Shown: positions 12,391-25,900 of the stretch, in pieces | How positions within the stretch are numbered: position 1 is the first letter of the stretch | How the letters are laid out: every line of letters begins with the position of its first letter | Source of the DNA: Onchocerca volvulus | Lineage: Eukaryota; Nematoda; Chromadorea; Rhabditida; Onchocercidae | Assembly (NCBI GenBank): GCA_000499405.2 | Contig: HG738138.1 | Coordinates: 23,465,097-23,529,096 of the forward strand | Length of the DNA stretch: 64,000 bases | Reading direction: 5' to 3' | Position numbers and translations under genes: made by a program | Notes under the pieces: generated by a model | Seen by the model: the letters and a program-made list of their open reading frames with translations, nothing else | Database searches by the model: none | What the model was told of the DNA's origin: nothing

Positions 12391-13788
12391 GGAAAACAAG
12401 AATCGATATTCGAAATTAAAATGGAAAATCATTATGGTGAACAGAAGTTTGGTATTTTATTAATAAACAGTGGAAACTTTCAGATAATGTTGCCGAATTT
12501 GTGGTGGCAAAGCGTAGAATCCAACAAAAAAAATTCAAACATGGATTTCGATTTAGAAAAATTTAACCTTTCATTGAATGATTTACCAAGGAGTTTTGAT
12601 TGGCGCGAAAAAGGAGTTGTAACCCCAGTAAAAAATCAAGGTCTACAAGCTTGTCATTTGTTGAAGTATTTACTAGAAAATATGATAGATATTAATGATT
12701 GTTATTTGTTTGATTCTTAAAGACAGATTATTTTCGACCATTCTTTAATTTTAATGTTTTGGTATGATTTAGTGCTATATTTTAGGTTCCTGTGGTAGTT
12801 GTTGGGCTTTTTCTGTTACTGGCAATATTGAGAGCCTCTGGGCTATTAAAAAAGGCGACTTGATATCACTCTCAGAACAAGAATTGATTGATTGCGATGT
12901 GGTTGATAAAGGATGCAACGGAGGATTACCAATCAATGCTTTCCGGTCAGTCTACAATATTTTGATGTGGACGTGAGAAGTACATGGGTAGAAAGAGAGG
13001 AGAATTTGAGGAAGAAGTTCAATTTTTGAAAAAATCAATTTTTTGGAATTTAAAAATAAAAAATGTTTGATTCTTATTGGTGAGGTACGATACCCATTCT
13101 TCCACTAAAATAAAATAAGATATAGCTTACCAGAGTTTTCAGAGAAATAATAAGAATGGGTGGTTTGGAACCGGAAGATCAATACCCATATAAAGCGAAA
13201 AATGGAACGTGCCATTTGGTCCGAACAGAAATTGCTGTTAGTATCGATGATGCGGTGGAAATTCCACGTAATGAGACAATCATGCAAGCGTGGATTGCTC
13301 AACGTGGGCCACTTTCTGTTGGTGAGTGTTATTCAATATTATTGTACTTAATTTTTTAGACAAGCATACAAGACCTTATCTGACACATTAGCACTTCACA
13401 TCCGAGTAGTCGTCGTTGTAGCAGATACTATTGAAATTTTAACTTAAAAATTCTTTATTTACCAACTTCATATTCAGAATTTGAATTCAAATTTCTAATT
13501 TCTAGTTGGTAAAAACATATTTCAGAATGATCTTTTTAAGGAATTGATGCCGAACTGCTAGCATATTATAAAAGTGGAATTCTCCATCCATCCCGAAAAC
13601 GTTGTCCACCGTCGAAAATCAATCATGGAGTACTGATCACCGGCTATGGTATTGAAGATGATCTACCCTATTGGACGATCAAGAATAGCTGGAGTCAGCT
13701 GTGGGGTGAAGATGGTTACTTTCGTTTGAGGCGTGGCAGAGATGTTTGTGGTGTTAGCGATTTGGTATCATCTGCAGTCATCTACTGA
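10418..13788 (+). CDS. Cathepsin F-like papain-family cysteine protease
   Basis: This is a secreted or lysosomal C1A cysteine protease made as a pre-pro-enzyme. Ten exons join in phase: 10418-10519, 11069-11173, 11307-11363, 11614-11720, 11789-11914, 12037-12196, 12484-12640, 12786-12945, 13143-13321, 13541-13788, giving 466 residues (human cathepsin F 484). Residues 1-20 are a signal peptide ([20 protein letters not shown]). Exons 2-4 resemble the cystatin-like region of cathepsin F. The I29 inhibitor region follows, with E-x3-R-x3-Y-x2-N-x3-A-x3-Q, the cathepsin F-type 'ERFNAQ' form. The mature enzyme starts near [19 protein letters not shown]. The catalytic triad is intact: Cys277 in [10 protein letters not shown], His413 in [11 protein letters not shown] and Asn433 in IKNSW. 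The last intron uses an unusual AAG acceptor; the CAG just upstream would create an immediate stop. Confidence 0.93.
12362..12390. repeat. Poly-T tract (29 T) in cathepsin intron 6
   Basis: An uninterrupted run of 29 T lies inside the intron between the I29 exon and the mature-enzyme exon. Similar but shorter homopolymer tracts occur at about 41878-41903 and 52904-52926. They are prone to slippage and to sequencing length error. Confidence 0.9.
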
Positions 13789-13812
13789 TCCTTAATAATT
13801 TAAGAACAGTTA

Positions 13813-13859
13813 AAAGCTGCAGTTTTCTTGCATTACAGTTTCGTTGGAACTGCAGCTTT
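13813..13859. repeat. Perfect 12-bp stem hairpin downstream of the cathepsin stop
   Basis: AAAGCTGCAGTT (13813-13824) and AACTGCAGCTTT (13848-13859) are exact reverse complements separated by 23 bases, starting 25 bases after the cathepsin stop codon. If transcribed this would be a 3' UTR stem-loop. A third partial copy (CAGCTGCA) follows. Function unknown. Confidence 0.6.
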
Positions 13860-14516
13860 CAGCTGCACAATCAATTTGAAATTTTACAGAAATGAGATGA
13901 AATTGGAAATCTACAACCTTTTACCTGTTCGAAATTTCATTTATTGAATTTGTAATGAATTAGCGTTCACTAGCCATATATTTGTATCACTTCGCTTCAT
14001 ATTGATATACTTGTATCATTTCGCGTAATTTGTCAGAAAACACATATATAATGTGCATGAATATATTAACGTATCTCATAATCAGATATCTGACGCAAAA
14101 AATATGGGTTACATATGACAAGTCTTGCAAGTTGTGCAAACATTCCGACAATTATGCATATCATTTTTTTTTTTTAATTTTTATTTTTATAGCTTCACAA
14201 CATGAATTCAAAGCATGTGCTGAATGCTTTCCGTTACACAGTTAAAGTCACTATTCATTGTCAACAAATTTTACAATATATTTGTAAAATACATGCGAAA
14301 ACTTTTGTGTGTCATCCTACCTACGTTATGAAGGCTACAATTCCATCTCACCTTCTTTATTAACTCTCAATGAAACCATTAGACACGGAGGAATAAAATC
14401 TCGGTTATTCTTATTCTCTTTGCGACGAATAATTGCTGATAATGATCAATAATTACCATCCGTTCACACAGAAAAATTAGAAGTGGAAAGATGGGAAATC
14501 GCAACATAAAAACATG
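13860..14516. other. Convergent 3' intergenic region, cathepsin/MCM10
   Basis: Tail-to-tail spacer. The + frame at 14030-14245 runs through T-tracts and is not called. An AATAAA occurs near 14391, and TTTATT near 14355 could serve the minus-strand MCM10 message. Nothing else is seen. Confidence 0.4.
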
Positions 14517-17500
14517 TTAGCAATTAACATACTTCCGTTCTTCGCCACGTAAAAGCAGATTTTCCTGTGCCAATTTTACCCTTCTTTCATCTTTCATCGC
14601 TACTCGTTGAAAGTCGTTGTGCCCGCAACGCTAGAAACAATTTGTTATATAAAGACTGGTACTCATCAATGGATTACAGATTATTAAAAATAGATTGAGG
14701 ACTAAATATATGTCTCTCTTACTTAACTTTGTTTTATGAAAAAGATTTAGAAATGCGGAAGTTATTCGTTGAGGAATATATAGTTTCAAATATGAGCAAA
14801 TGACATCTTTCTGATGCTTGTGAAGTACTATGACAGATCAACTTGATTTGATGAACTTTGATTTTAACATCTGTATTATATTGCCAAGAACTTCTCAAAT
14901 CAAAAAGACTAACAGTACAAGAAGTCGTAGGCAGTTGTTCGTACGAAATTACACGCTTATGACATTGTTTACAACGGAAGAATAGCTTATTGGCCTTACA
15001 CTGTTTTACAGTATGATTCAACTGTTTGCATAGATCACTCTGTTTGTGTGACGTATAATTGCACTGCAAAACATGTAATTATTATTGTTAATAAATCTTT
15101 CCATTACTTCGTTACTTCCCTTTCAGAAGCTATGATTATATTTGCGGTAAAAATCTCAATAAATAAACTATGATATGAACACATATCACAGTTTTTCTTC
15201 AACATCTCTGGATGGCTACGATAAATTGCAATACTGAACTTTTTCGTCTAAAAATCCACATCTTATGAGGATATTTGGAGAATGGTATACCTGAATGCAC
15301 ATAACTACATTGCAATTTCTGACTTCCATAGTATTGGTTAGATAATTTTCCAATTTTTCTTTCTGTTCCATGGCATGGAAGTAACGCGCTTCACGAACAG
15401 CATCTTCCTAGAAAGATTTCAAGCATTTTAGATGACAATCACTATTTAGGGAGAGATAGAAGATACGTGAGAAACACTTTCAATTTAAAATTATATAATG
15501 ATTAAAGTGATCAAATAATTGTGCCATTTATTATTATATTATATGAAATTTAAAGCTACAGAACAAAACTTTTCGGTTTCTGAAATCAAACTGCAATGTT
15601 TTGAGATTTGAAATGCTCATTAACATAAAATATAACAATCTTTTACAATGGCAATTAGCAGTGATATAGTGTAATGCAAAAGTTGAAATCTTAATAAAAA
15701 TTCAGTTTGTTTCGCATTTTCAACAGTAAGTAAACTTACATGACGGAGATCAACTTCATGATTGCTTCTTTTCTTTAACAGTGTTGAAATTTCATCGGCA
15801 GTATAAACGATCTTCGAGAATTTTCCGACTTTTCCTGATTGGTCATTAGCATTTCCATTAACTTCGGATTTCTTCATTTCCTGTTGTCTTTTATGCTCTG
15901 GGGAAACTGAAGAAGTTTCTATGAAATTCACTGAATTGAAGCATTGTATAAGTTTTTGTAAATTCATCACAAAGTTTCTTTCAGTAATGCAACTCAATTG
16001 AAATTCTAAGATTAAGCCGGTTAGCACAATAATTTTTAATACGACGAAATTAAGGAAGGCAAATGAAATAAATACTGACAGAGCACATATCAATATTTTG
16101 TGAAAAATAGCCTCTTCTAGAATTGAACAATTATATTCAAATTGCAAGTGAGATAAGTGAGATATTAGTATAATGTGTCACATCTCAGAATGATAATATA
16201 ACTTCGGCCAAATTATTCAGAAAATGCTTCCAATATATTTTCGGAATTTTTGAATCATTAGCTGAAAAATGTACAATGGAAATTACGAATAAATCACAGA
16301 ATGACTTACAAAGTAAACGTCTCTTTTTAGGCTTGCCGTTGATTGAGTTTGGATCAGCTTTTTCCAAACCACCTTTTTTCATTATTGTTGCAATAGCTTT
16401 TCGCTGCAAACAATTACACTGAGTCCAATAAAAGGATTGGATATAACGGCCTAACGATTGAAATCCCATTCGATCTCATTTATTCTATTTTAGAGATGTA
16501 AATGTATCAGTACTGGAAGAAGCGCTGACCTAAATATATTAGTATATCAATGATATAGGACAAATATTGTTGAAAATTTACCAACCTTAGCATTTTCTGA
16601 AGCACTTAATTTGCTGCAGATTTTTCTAGGACTAGTCAGCAAGACAGAACCCGAATTCAAGCCTTTGCCAAGGATCGGCGAATGCGTCGAGGTTTTGTTT
16701 TCATCCTAAGTAATGTATAATATATAGCTCCAGATATCATTCCAGAAGCATCTGGCGCCAAACTAGCAATATTTTAAAGATAATTTTTTAATATTTTCCC
16801 ACTGTTTGCTACTTCAGAAAATATCTTTCCAATAAGAAGGACTTAAATCTACTATTAAAGCTGGAGAAAGAATTGCTTCATAACAATATGTTAGATTACT
16901 AGTTTTCCTAAACCTCTCATAGATGAATCAACTTGTGAATTTTGCAGGTGAGAAGAAATACCTGTATTACTATTGTAAAAGCAGGAAACAGTTTCTGATT
17001 TTCTAGTGTTCTCAAAGAGTTTTTAGTACGGAACTGCAATCTAAATCAATTAACGGGAGATGAATTTTGTACATACTATAAGTTTGGTGAGTCAATCTTC
17101 CAGAAATTAAACCACTAGCATATAATATTTCGAATGTCCAGCTAGCTTAATTAATAATTATCAAAATTAATTTACGAATCAGAAACCTCCTTTTGCAGAA
17201 ACTCTTTAAATGATTCATCGCTCCTTTTTCCCGGCAATATTTTTCCATGCAGTTGCAATGCGTTTCTGTTACCACAAATTTTAGTCTATAAAAAAGAAAA
17301 ATCATTCGAAATTCTTTGCAAAAGATAACTTACAATCGACAGAATAAAGAACAAACAAATAAGTTCCTAATCAAGCTTTGCTAATAAGCTCGATTTCACG
17401 ATATAGTGTTTATAGTCCGCGCTGCTTTTGTGACAATCACGTTCAATCATCTCCAATGCTTCAAGCATGGGATGACTAGACAGTTCGAACAAGGTGTCAA

Positions 17501-20500
17501 TGAAGGGAGCAATTAAATTACACTTAGTAGTAAATGGATGTTAAATCCCTAAATAATATGGACATATGGATAATGATAAAAACCACTGGGTTTCATTATC
17601 TAATTAAACATAGAAGCTTACCTCCTTTGCAATTATATCATTTAGCATCATTTTTTCACATTGCTTTAAACTTTTCGATTGCATTAAACTTGCAGCTTGC
17701 TGTTGTTTGAAATTTTTTCTACTTTCATTTATCGACAAGGTATTTGTTGAAACTTTGGTAGCCCTAAAAGATTCGTGTAACATAAATGTTATTCCTTTTA
17801 CCTATACGTACATAGAGATTATGATCATAAGTTCCGTTATAAAAGTTAAAAACATGAAGTTATTATTTCAGATCATTTCGACATACTAAAACTAACCTCG
17901 AAATTGTAATTATATTGCCAGAAAATGAATTTGATTCCCGCAATGGCAATTTTTGCTTGGGATTTGATAGTACAGACGCAAATGAGCCACGATTTGCTGT
18001 GAATTTCTGAGCTGCTCGTTGAATGTGATAAACGCAGCGCTCGCAGTTTGACAAATTTACTACATTTTGACACAATCCACCATCTTTTTTGACTGCCTAT
18101 TCGAAGAACATGTTTTTTAGACTTGGTAAGGAATTCCTAACAATCATTTAATCATCACTCACTCAACATAATTCCCACTCATTTTGTTGCACCAATATTA
18201 GTAAAGAAAGTCATTTAACACATTTCTTTGCGGTTTAATTTTTGTCTTCTGATTAAACGAACATATTTCTAATATGTTTGAAACAACCTTGCAGTAACCA
18301 AAATCCGGGCAAAATCCCATTTCCAAAACTTGAGCACATTTCGTTAATTTTACTGTTACTGAAAAAAACAACAGCTGAACAATGGAAAACGAAAATAAGA
18401 AAAAAAAAAGAGATTGGACATAATGTAAGACAGATTAGACAAGAAAGTTTAGCAATGGAAAAATGAGTTTCATTTAGGAATCTTATATATTGAGCGTATG
18501 ACATGCATTCTGTCCTAAATGAAAGATGCATCTGCATTAGAGAGTGAAAATTCTGATGACCGGTTTAAAAATGAAATAAAAAGAGTTTGAAAAAATTATA
18601 ATTTTACTTCGTTTATCGTCACCATCAGCAAAAGGTGGTGTTACAAGTGCAATAACACTACCAGGCTGCAATTTCCAAAATTTCTTGATGCAGTCACCGA
18701 ATACGAGAATCTTAATATTTCCATTTAGGGAATTCTAAAACATTAAAATTTCAATTTTAACTACGAGAATTTCATTTTATGCAGTCAATATATTGTAACA
18801 AAAGAATATTTTTTAAAAGAAAAAAAGATATTAAACAATATCTATACTGACTTTATATTTCCAATTTTAAAAATAATGTACCGTTAGATCGGAAACATTC
18901 CAGATCATATACTCGTGTCCGTTTGCGCTTTTACGACAACCCGTTTTTTCTACGATAACCGCCAAGGAAATCCATTTACTATTTAGCTGCTATAAATTAA
19001 TCACATCATTCAATTTTCTTGATTCAACAAGTCTCGTTGATTTACACGAACTACAATTTTAAAATTGTAGATAATCACACTGTCATCTACGATTAATATT
19101 CTCTTTCACTCACAGTGTTACGAAAAAAAATAGATCAAAAAAGTCGCTTAAAATGAAGTTCTTACAGCAAAGGATTTCAGTTGGCTCAAGCGGATTTTCT
19201 TCAAACCATCACAATATGACTCAAAGGCTGCTGATGAAAGTGTTGGATTTCTGCAATAGTTTGGATACGTCATGATTTGTATTATTGAGAGATTAATTTA
19301 TGATTAATTTGATTAAACAGAAAAGATTTTCATCAGATCGCCACAATAAAAAGCTCCCCAATTTTCTCTTCTTAGCAACACAACCTGAAAGGAATTGATT
19401 GTTAATGTGGAATAAAAACCCTTATCTCTTTCACACAAAAAAAGAGATAACAATATTACAAACCACTCTTTCAAAATGAACTAAATACCTGATACGAATA
19501 CCAAAAAATGGGTCATAAACTTTCAGCGCATCTTTTGATGATGATTCGATGGTTCTTGTAATTTGCTGAGCTTTTCCTTGGAGTTTACAACGATTTTCAT
19601 GAACACTGAGTCCTTTTCTCTTCGTAGATTCCATCTGAAATAAATACAAACCAGAAAATAGATTATTCAAATCCGATAAACACTGTTCTTTTTGATACCA
19701 AAATGAAAAATTACTTCTAGGACAATCCAGAAAAAATTAATAATTTGGTATTTCGCGAAAACTAGGAAAAGAAAATAGTAATACATGCAAACAGAATGGT
19801 AAAGATGAGCAGGATTTGAATATTAAAAAAAATATACAACATTACAATAATAGAAACCAACCCGATTGGGTAAAAAATCCGAGTAATTCTTTTTCGCTTC
19901 TCTCAATTGATCTCTGATGCTTCGACCAGCGTCGCTGAGATGGATTCTAAAACACAAAATGAGCAATTTAATTTTCCGGGATGGATTCTTTAGAATCAAA
20001 ATAAAGAATCTAGTTGACTCACACGTGGTCGTTTCTACTCCACTCATCTTCGCTTGAGCTTATATCAGCATGTAGCAAACTGCCTTCATTATTAGTTTTT
20101 TTCTTTCGGTCACTGTCAACGCCATTCTTTTTCGAACATCCAAAATCTATTGGAATGAGAGAGCGAATTGCTGGAATTGAATTACAGAAAATTTTTATTT
20201 CTTTACAGATGTAAAAAATGCCGAAGATATCGACCATCATCTCATTAATATATGGCTTATGATAATGACTTTGATAGCATATTTTAGTTCTGTTTTTTCC
20301 TGCACCCACAAGAACAAATTAACAGGGAACAGCGAAAACAATGAAGCATAACCCACGTGAATCCGCAATTTACAACTCGAAAAAAATAAGAAATCCATAA
20401 TTCGATATAAAATAATACAAAGCTTATCATTCATTCAGCTCAGTTTTTTGTATTTTATACTTACGTTTCTTATCTGCACCATTTGCATTCGACATATATA

Positions 20501-20850
20501 AACCAAGCGTTCCTTCTTTTTGTTTGTTATCCATCTTCTGTATTTCTTTACTATTCTCATCATTGATGTTCTCTAATTTCTGTGCTGAAAATTACGACAA
20601 AATCATAGCATTAATTAAGACATATTCTAAGGATGAATATTCATAAAAAGATGCCGACCGTCTCATAAAAAAAACAACAAAAAAGATATATGCATTGAGG
20701 ACAGGTCAATGTTATTCTTATCAGATTAGGTAGCAATAAGTGTAATACATTCCAGAAGATACTACACCATAAAGACTTATGAAATGAATAACCTTGAAAT
20801 TGTTCATCATCTTCGAACAAATTTAATAATTCACCAAGTGTCTCATTCAT
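14517..20850 (-). CDS. mcm10: DNA replication initiation factor MCM10
   Basis: MCM10 binds CMG helicase, single-stranded DNA and polymerase alpha at replication forks in the nucleus. Eighteen exons, from 20850-20793 to 14630-14517, join in phase to 716 residues. The N-terminus is acidic/polar (MNETLGELLNLFEDDEQFQ). The internal domain begins at FGIRIRNPTLSS, continues through an OB-fold (KWISLAVIVEKTG, FWKLQPGSVIALVTPPF) and ends in the CCCH zinc finger C317-x8-C326-x2-C329-x2-H332 followed by RAAQKFTANRGSF. A middle segment has PILGKGLNSGS and KKGGLEKADPNSINGKPKKR, matching the conserved motifs of animal MCM10. The C-terminal zinc region starts with MCIQCNYTS, continues LFFRCKQCHKRVIS and TSCTRCGHND, and closes with LLLRGEER. 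This end region is typical of metazoan MCM10. One extra small exon between 16705 and 17187 cannot be excluded. Confidence 0.92.
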
Positions 20851-22960
20851 TGTTCGTCGTTTTCTTCAATCATTCATTCAAAAATGATTCTAAATTCATA
20901 ATGTCTTTTAGAAAATGGCAAAAGAATGACCATTGATCATTCTATGCAATGTAAGCATATCAGGCCAATTATTTCGGGACAGTATAAACAAAATCATGCA
21001 ACAAAACTAATCTCTAGCAGAAAAATAGTATAATCAAGAGATTCAAATTGTCTTCTCACGCGCCACCAGTCCTTCGTTACGAGACCATACATGCCTGGTA
21101 TTTCCAGAACTGTGGATGTATTGTTACCGTAATCACTTGTTGAAGTACAGTAAAGAGTTTTAATGTTTTTCTCTGGAATTATCCCGCACTTGCGATATGA
21201 GGAGATATGCATTACGGTAAAGAGTACCAAAGTTCTCTAATTATGTGTGTTGCGACAAAGAAAAATCTTGTTTGAGATTCTTATCAATGGACAGAACAGT
21301 GATTCTTCGTTTATGTTACAAACAATAATCAAAGAATATCCAAGCAAATTGATCACTGAGTTATTCTTTCCTTTGTCGCTCGCAGAGAAGAATATTACTT
21401 CATGATTTTCGATTGCTGTGTCGAATTGTTCCAATCGTTGCGTCGGTGTAAGAATTCCACGCAGAACTGACTCTGTTCCAAAATCCGAATCATTCAAATC
21501 CTTTCGAAATGTCTATTCCTTTCGTGATCTCCAATTTATCACCTCATGACTGGTTAATCTCACTCTGGTTATTTGTTAATCGGAGCGCTTTGGCGGTAAA
21601 CATGCTATCGGCTTGTTGGTTCCGGGACTTTTTGACCTTTAACACTCCTTATTTACAATAATTGAATATTTCGGATTTTTCTGACACCGTATGGACTGTA
21701 ACCAAGAATAGCTGAGATAATGTTGGTGAAGGTATAGGAATGATTAATGATAAGATGGACTTCTTTCAGTATGAATGAGTTGTATTTCGGCATTCTAAAA
21801 ATTACGATATCTCTATTACAGTTGTTGCTAAAGTTTTTTTTTACTTCTTGAAACCTTCCTGATGATATCATTGCTTAAGTCTTTTTCGTGGAAAATATCT
21901 TTGAAGATGTAAGTATAAAATACATACAATTTCATAGTTTCACAGTATTCTTTTCATCATTTTGCATATTCATTTAGCGAAAATGAGCTATAAAAACTTG
22001 CTTGATGAAATGCTCGAAAAGACATGATTTGTTCTTGCTACATAACGATGAGCATGGAAAAATAATTGTTTTTTTTTTTTCTTTTATTTTCAATAATTGA
22101 CGAAATGGAAAACAAATTCAAACAGTTAATTTTTGTCTCATCTAAACAATAGACAATTAATTATTAAAAAGCCAGCAAGATTGCTTCCGATTTTTTCAAT
22201 CAGTTTGATCTTAGTTGGAATTATTCCAACAACAAGATAATTGAAAAAAGGATGTTTATGTGGTTTTAATGTATTTCGATGATAATATATAGTAGGAACG
22301 CATTCTGCATGAATTATCCACTTGCTGCTTTTAATATTACTCTGACAGAACATCAGATAAAATCTTTTACCGAATGTTAACAATTACTTAAGTTATGTAA
22401 GTAAAGCGGTTTGACACAAAATCACGTAATGTAAAAGAAAAATCACTAAATATGTTGTTATTAAAGATAATGCGTTTAATTTTATTTTATCAGTTTCTAA
22501 TTGATTGTGGAGTGTTTGAGCTCTTCGTGATGTTTGGTTGTCATTTTTAAGCCTGTCTAAAATATCCGGTAGAATATTTCATCAATATTAATAGATTAAA
22601 ATCTACAAGTATAAATCATAAATATAGAAACGTACATACATGACATTTTCAATAGCTTAATCGCCCAGTTTCATTTCTTGGAGCAATCGTTACGTTCAGA
22701 AAATTAGATAGAGAATCAAAACAATTATTCTTTGTGATTAAATCTGTCTGAGCCAAAGTAATTATAGATTATTCATCAGATCTAATCTCGAATTCGCGAC
22801 TTTTTAGAAATATCTGGTTAGTTTCAGTCATTCTCTTATTAAATAATAAGAGGAATTAAAAGGAAGATGTATGGCGCTGATCTTTAGAGAGCGAATTTCT
22901 GAAGAAAGATTAAGAACCTCGGAACAATTAGGCTGATTAATTAGAAAAATTACTTGAAGA
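20851..22960. other. Spacer between MCM10 and the Kunitz gene with unassigned minus-strand frames
   Basis: Head of MCM10 to tail of the Kunitz gene. Three minus-strand frames (20994-21230, 21653-21871, 22138-22383) read partly like protein but lack splice logic or ATG starts, except that 21653-21871 does open with ATG. The frame 21237-21497 begins inside a dispersed repeat copy (21462-21692). These may be remnants of decayed genes or chance frames; none is called. Confidence 0.35.
21462..21692 (-). mobile_element. Dispersed degenerate element, copy 1
   Basis: Read on the minus strand, this stretch aligns along its length with 61591-61832. Shared blocks in order include AAAATCCGAAA, CAATTATTGTAAA, GTGTTAAAGGTCAA, AGCATGTTTA, CGCTCCGATTAAC, GAGGTGA, TTGGAGATCA and TCGGATTTTG. 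The left end resembles a TACAGGG-type terminus seen in some mariner-like or MITE elements; that class is an inference. No coding capacity. Confidence 0.6.
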
Positions 22961-25900
22961 CTACCAACAGCAAATAATAGACAGAAAAACAAAGATATTC
23001 GCATCAATAGTCTCCTAATAATTTTCTCTTTACATATAAATTAACAAAACAAACAAAATGGTAGGATCAATAATCGATGTTTTGTGATACTGACTGATGT
23101 AAAGGTGAATATATCCTTCAAAGAGAATTAACTGTTCAATAATCAACATTATACGCTCTGAAATATATAATCTTGATTATGAATGACTCATGAGTATTTT
23201 ATTTGCGCCTAAATTCAATGGAGTATAGAAGTATGAACAAAGTTTTGTTATTATTGCTTTAAAAAATATTTTTTTAAATGAAAACTTGGTTTAGACAATA
23301 TTTTTCTTGAAGTGATTTGTTTTCCATTGTAAAATAAACTTTGGAATATGCCCCCAAAAAATAATATATAAAAATGCTACTTACGCCGCACGTCATTTCG
23401 CAATGCCTTTTGGTATCGAATCGATTCTGGCTACCACCGCATCCTCGATAGAAATAAAGTTTGCAACGTTTGTCTCGAGTACTGTAGAAATATTGTAAGT
23501 TGGTTCGAGGAGGTGATTCGTCTTCTCGGCATGTCCGACCTGAAATATATATCTATTCTTTTTTAGCTATATAAAATCATAGCCTGAATAATATTTAGCA
23601 GGAAAGGAATTTTAATTAGTATGCTATGAAGAAAGAAATTGCTGTTGACTAAAATAAAAAAGTTATAAAAAAAAAATAGGACTTTGAAATATGAGAAAAG
23701 CAACCTTCATTAGGCTTCAGAAAACAAATGCTTCGATCGGAAGCTGTTTTCTTTGCGTATTCCATCGATTCGAATGGATCTTTCATCTCTCCAACATCGA
23801 TTTGAATTTCGTTAGTTTCCGCTTCTGGCGAAGCCACATTACCCAATGCGTTGTAAAGTGCTACAAACATTGCTAATTTCGCAAGAATGAAAGCTATAAG
23901 GTACTATGTATCAATAAAACTATAAAAATATCTCTCAAAGTAAATTAATTGCAATCAATCAAACTATTCATTATTTAAAATGTTAATTGCTAGTCATTTT
24001 CTTTTTTTTGAAAATACTAAAAAAAAAAAAAGTTGAAAGAAACCTTGTGATCGTAGAGTCTGAGCATTTGACTTGAGCATCATTCGACCATAAACCTCGT
24101 CTCGAAATCTGGACTCTGAAATATTCAATATTCTCTTTAACAGTTTTTCCCAGCGAAGGAAGGAGTGTATCACGATTGAATTGGAACTAAACTTAGGTAT
24201 AAACTCAAATTAAATCTGTAGGACTATTTCAACAACTTAATGTCTGACTATTTTTCAACACCGTTTTCACTTATCCAATATTAATTTTAGAACGAAATAT
24301 ATTTTTACATTTTCTGAAAGTAATACTGCCTAAGAACATACTGAAAGTTTTCACTTGAAACTATATTTTTCCCAGATTTTGCAAGTCTCTGCATATATTT
24401 CTAAATAAAAAGAAAAATAACTTACCCGATTGAGAGAGATTTTCTGAAGAATTTTCCTCTTCTTCCGACGCATGAGAATCACTTGCAGGTCTCACTGAAA
24501 AGAAGCTTGCAATAGTTTTCATAACGTCTTGTGATTGATGAATCTCTTCCTCCTCCGGAGTTTTTCCATTGTATACACAAAAAAAGTTCAATTATTGTAG
24601 TTTATAGCATCTACCGCAGCATTTTTTTCATCTTTTTAAGTGAAATATTATGTAATGAAAAAATAAGAAATAAACAAACCATCCGTGGCTAATTTGGTGC
24701 CAAATAAGGCGAAACCTGATCGATGTCTTTCACTAGGCTCAGCTACATCAGATATTATTCCGGATTCTTCTGAAACAATAGTCTTTCTGCTACGGAATTT
24801 CATAATTGAGATATATCTTACATTATTCATAAAAACGATGTAGCAAATTCAAGCTAATCAATGCATCAATATTTTTTATAAATCAGTATATCATCAAAAT
24901 TATATTAGCCTTAACATTAAATTAGTCTTAACAAATTATCTTGAAAGTCTAAGTTATACTTTTCATAAATTTTTAGATGAAAGAAATTTCCATCAAATCC
25001 ATTCATTACTCTATTCTCTACCAAAATTATGAAAGGAAAAAGTTTGATAATAATTTTTAGTTAGTGCACTAACTTTCTGGAACGTCATCAGATGGCAACG
25101 ATCCGCGTAAGATTATTTCGCCTGGATTTGAGCGTCGCAATCCGAAATATGGTGGTATTGTTGGAAGTGGAGGAATTTTAACTCCCAGCACTCCCAACTC
25201 ACAACATAATCGTTCTGTAAATATGCAGAAAGTTCGATAACACATTTTGCTTTATCGAATACATAAATTTCCAACTTTTATGTTTATCGAGCAAATAATT
25301 AATAATTAACAAGTAATTTTTTTTTCAACAATTCTCTTCAATAAAAAAAGATGATGTTCAAAGCATGACTATAAATATGATGCCAATAATTACTAAAATA
25401 TTACCATTATTCTCGGAATTAATAGAGCAGTAATAGCCAATGGGACAAAATGAACCATCGTAGCCTGAGCCGCATTTGAGTGGTTGCCCAGTATCTTCAT
25501 CAAGTAACGCATTCGACCCATCTGGACAAATATCTTTTGGTACCACTAATGCCGAATTAACTGCAAAAGATGATTGCTTTATTAAAAGTCTCGTATTAAC
25601 AAAATTTCAATCTCTTAAAACAAACTTTTTTGAGAAAAATTTAATGACATTAATTCTTGCAGTGAATATCATAGTAGAACTAAGAGATCTTAACGTATAC
25701 CTTCCCTTTCTTTCTGATATTTATTGCCTTGATAACCAGAAGGATTTCCACCTGGGTGTTCTGGCGAAAAACGAATATTTTTCTGACTTTCCCTTGTTAC
25801 CGATATTTTTTCCAAAGCTGCAAAAATTATTTTAAACAATTCGTAATTATAATTCATTCATTTTTTTAATTAAGCCTCTAATGTATTTTTAAATACGTCA

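Noticed and set aside
19320..19385. Possible extra MCM10 exon after a CTTTCAG acceptor
   Set aside because: Exons 19634-19489 and 19250-19166 already join in phase to give the conserved GIRIRNPTLSS sequence, so an insert there would break the family alignment.
21237..21497. Minus-strand frame with protein-like sequence beginning LNDSDFGTES
   Set aside because: Its first part lies in a dispersed element copy (21462-21692), and the frame has no ATG and no fitting splice sites.
22950..23006. Apparent signal peptide MRISLFFCLLFAVGSLQ on the minus strand, as the start of a separate secreted-protein gene
   Set aside because: The same bases in another frame make a phase-0 terminal exon for the Kunitz gene after a good acceptor. 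No downstream exons for a separate gene could be found. Kept only as an alternative reading.
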